Below are positions 63,701-64,000 of a stretch of DNA of 64,000 nucleotides, one piece after another. Within the stretch, counting starts at the first letter, position 1. Every line of letters starts with the position of its first letter. The position numbers were made by a program, and so were the translations under genes. A model generated the notes under the pieces. The model worked only from the letters and a program-made list of their open reading frames with translations. It did not search any database and was not told the DNA's origin. Origin of the DNA: Rhodopseudomonas pseudopalustris (GTDB taxonomy: Bacteria; Pseudomonadota; Alphaproteobacteria; Rhizobiales; Xanthobacteraceae); NCBI RefSeq assembly GCF_900110435.1, contig NZ_FODT01000004.1, positions 372,001 to 436,000 on the forward strand, given 5' to 3'.

Positions 63701-64000
63701 TGTGGAACTCGTGGCGCTCGACGCCGGAATTCGCGCCCGGTCATCCCTGGCTGCTGCGGTTCTTCGACCAGATCAGGTTCTTCCCGGTGACGGCGGACGA
63801 ATTGCTCGAGGCGCGTGCGGCGTTTCCGCATGGCGCCTATCCGTTGAAGATCGAGGAGACCACGTTCTGCTACGCGGACTACAAGGCGTTCCTGGCGCGC
63901 GAGGTCGACAGCGTCACGACCGTCAAGGCACGTCAGCAGGCTGCGTTCGAGGCCGAGCGGCAGCGCTGGCGCGACACCCGGATCGAAGAGGTGGTGGAGG
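60715..64000 (+). CDS. Urea/guanidine carboxylase (3' end beyond window)
   Basis: The reading frame is open from ATG 60715 to the window end, 1095 codons. Residues 1-450 are a biotin carboxylase domain: [12 protein letters not shown], ATP-grasp [26 protein letters not shown]. Residues about 470-1060 are the two KipI/KipA-like carboxyltransferase domains ([78 protein letters not shown]). The biotinyl domain should lie just past the window. With a guanidine-I riboswitch and DUF1989 genes in the operon, this is better read as guanidine carboxylase, making carboxyguanidine, than as urea carboxylase. Allophanate hydrolase is expected next. Confidence 0.9.
   Translation, partial: [1095 protein letters not shown]

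Noticed and set aside
62119-63831. 570-codon open frame antisense to the carboxylase
   Set aside because: The opposite strand encodes continuous carboxyltransferase domains; no independent evidence for this frame.

Overview
The window looks like chromosome from an alphaproteobacterium of the Bradyrhizobiaceae/Nitrobacteraceae, most likely Rhodopseudomonas palustris or a close relative. The support is high GC with strong GC3 bias, a complete rhizobial-type cluster for the very-long-chain fatty acid of lipid A (acpXL-fabZXL-fabF2XL-fabF1XL-adh2XL-lpxXL), DUF2865 and LTXXQ-type secreted proteins, and the family's dispersed palindromic repeats. The genus is inferred from the gene set and style, not from a database search. 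No phage, CRISPR array, intact insertion sequence or plasmid function was seen.

Layout. 1-5.4 kb: cut-off DUF2865 protein, small secreted protein, cysS (with a foreign-looking central segment), a palindromic repeat, then a coupled set of tiny membrane protein, GNAT acetyltransferase and citramalate synthase cimA. 5.5-10.7 kb: a ThDP-dependent decarboxylase/ALS-like enzyme paired with a GlcD-type FAD dehydrogenase, facing a five-haem cytochrome c in which an alcohol-dehydrogenase-type three-haem half is fused to a TsdA-like two-haem half. 11-23 kb: LOG protein, Atm1-type ABC exporter, psd-pssA, an RraA-like protein, a MotA/MotB-type pair, rhodanese, aminotransferase, polyamine-type binding protein and an orphan B12-binding radical SAM protein. 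23.5-28.8 kb: the lipid A very-long-chain fatty acid operon. 29-35.4 kb: small membrane protein, MgtC, AhpD-like protein, HerA-like ATPase, a UbiC-like protein behind a coupled micro-ORF, and serB/miaA head to head with overlapping start codons. 35.4-40.1 kb: ilvB, ilvH and ilvC behind a leader-peptide attenuator. 40-49.4 kb: SDR, an OpuC-type osmolyte importer with fused permease and binding protein, a second ABC importer followed by a NUDIX gene, a GT87 glycosyltransferase and bioB. 49.6-54.7 kb: leuA with its own leucine-rich leader ORF, then a dctP-dctQ-dctM TRAP importer. 54.8-64 kb: LTXXQ protein, tRNA-Lys(CUU), and a guanidine-I riboswitch controlling an ABC importer, two DUF1989 proteins and a urea/guanidine carboxylase cut by the window end.

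How the parts work together. Branched-chain amino acid synthesis is the main metabolic theme: CimA supplies the isoleucine precursor, IlvBHC makes the common keto acids and LeuA opens the leucine branch. Two of these loci begin with short ORFs rich in Leu/Val/Ile codons and with competing RNA stems, so supply is probably sensed by ribosome stalling. The last operon reads as guanidine uptake and carboxylation, with deimination by the DUF1989 pair; allophanate hydrolase is expected just outside the window.

The strongest observations are the five-haem TsdA fusion, the riboswitch with a legible alternating Shine-Dalgarno switch, the two amino-acid leader regions, the mosaic cysS, the head-to-head serB/miaA start overlap and the stand-alone B12-binding radical SAM enzyme. 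Most of the long antisense open frames in this GC-rich DNA are shadows and were left out.
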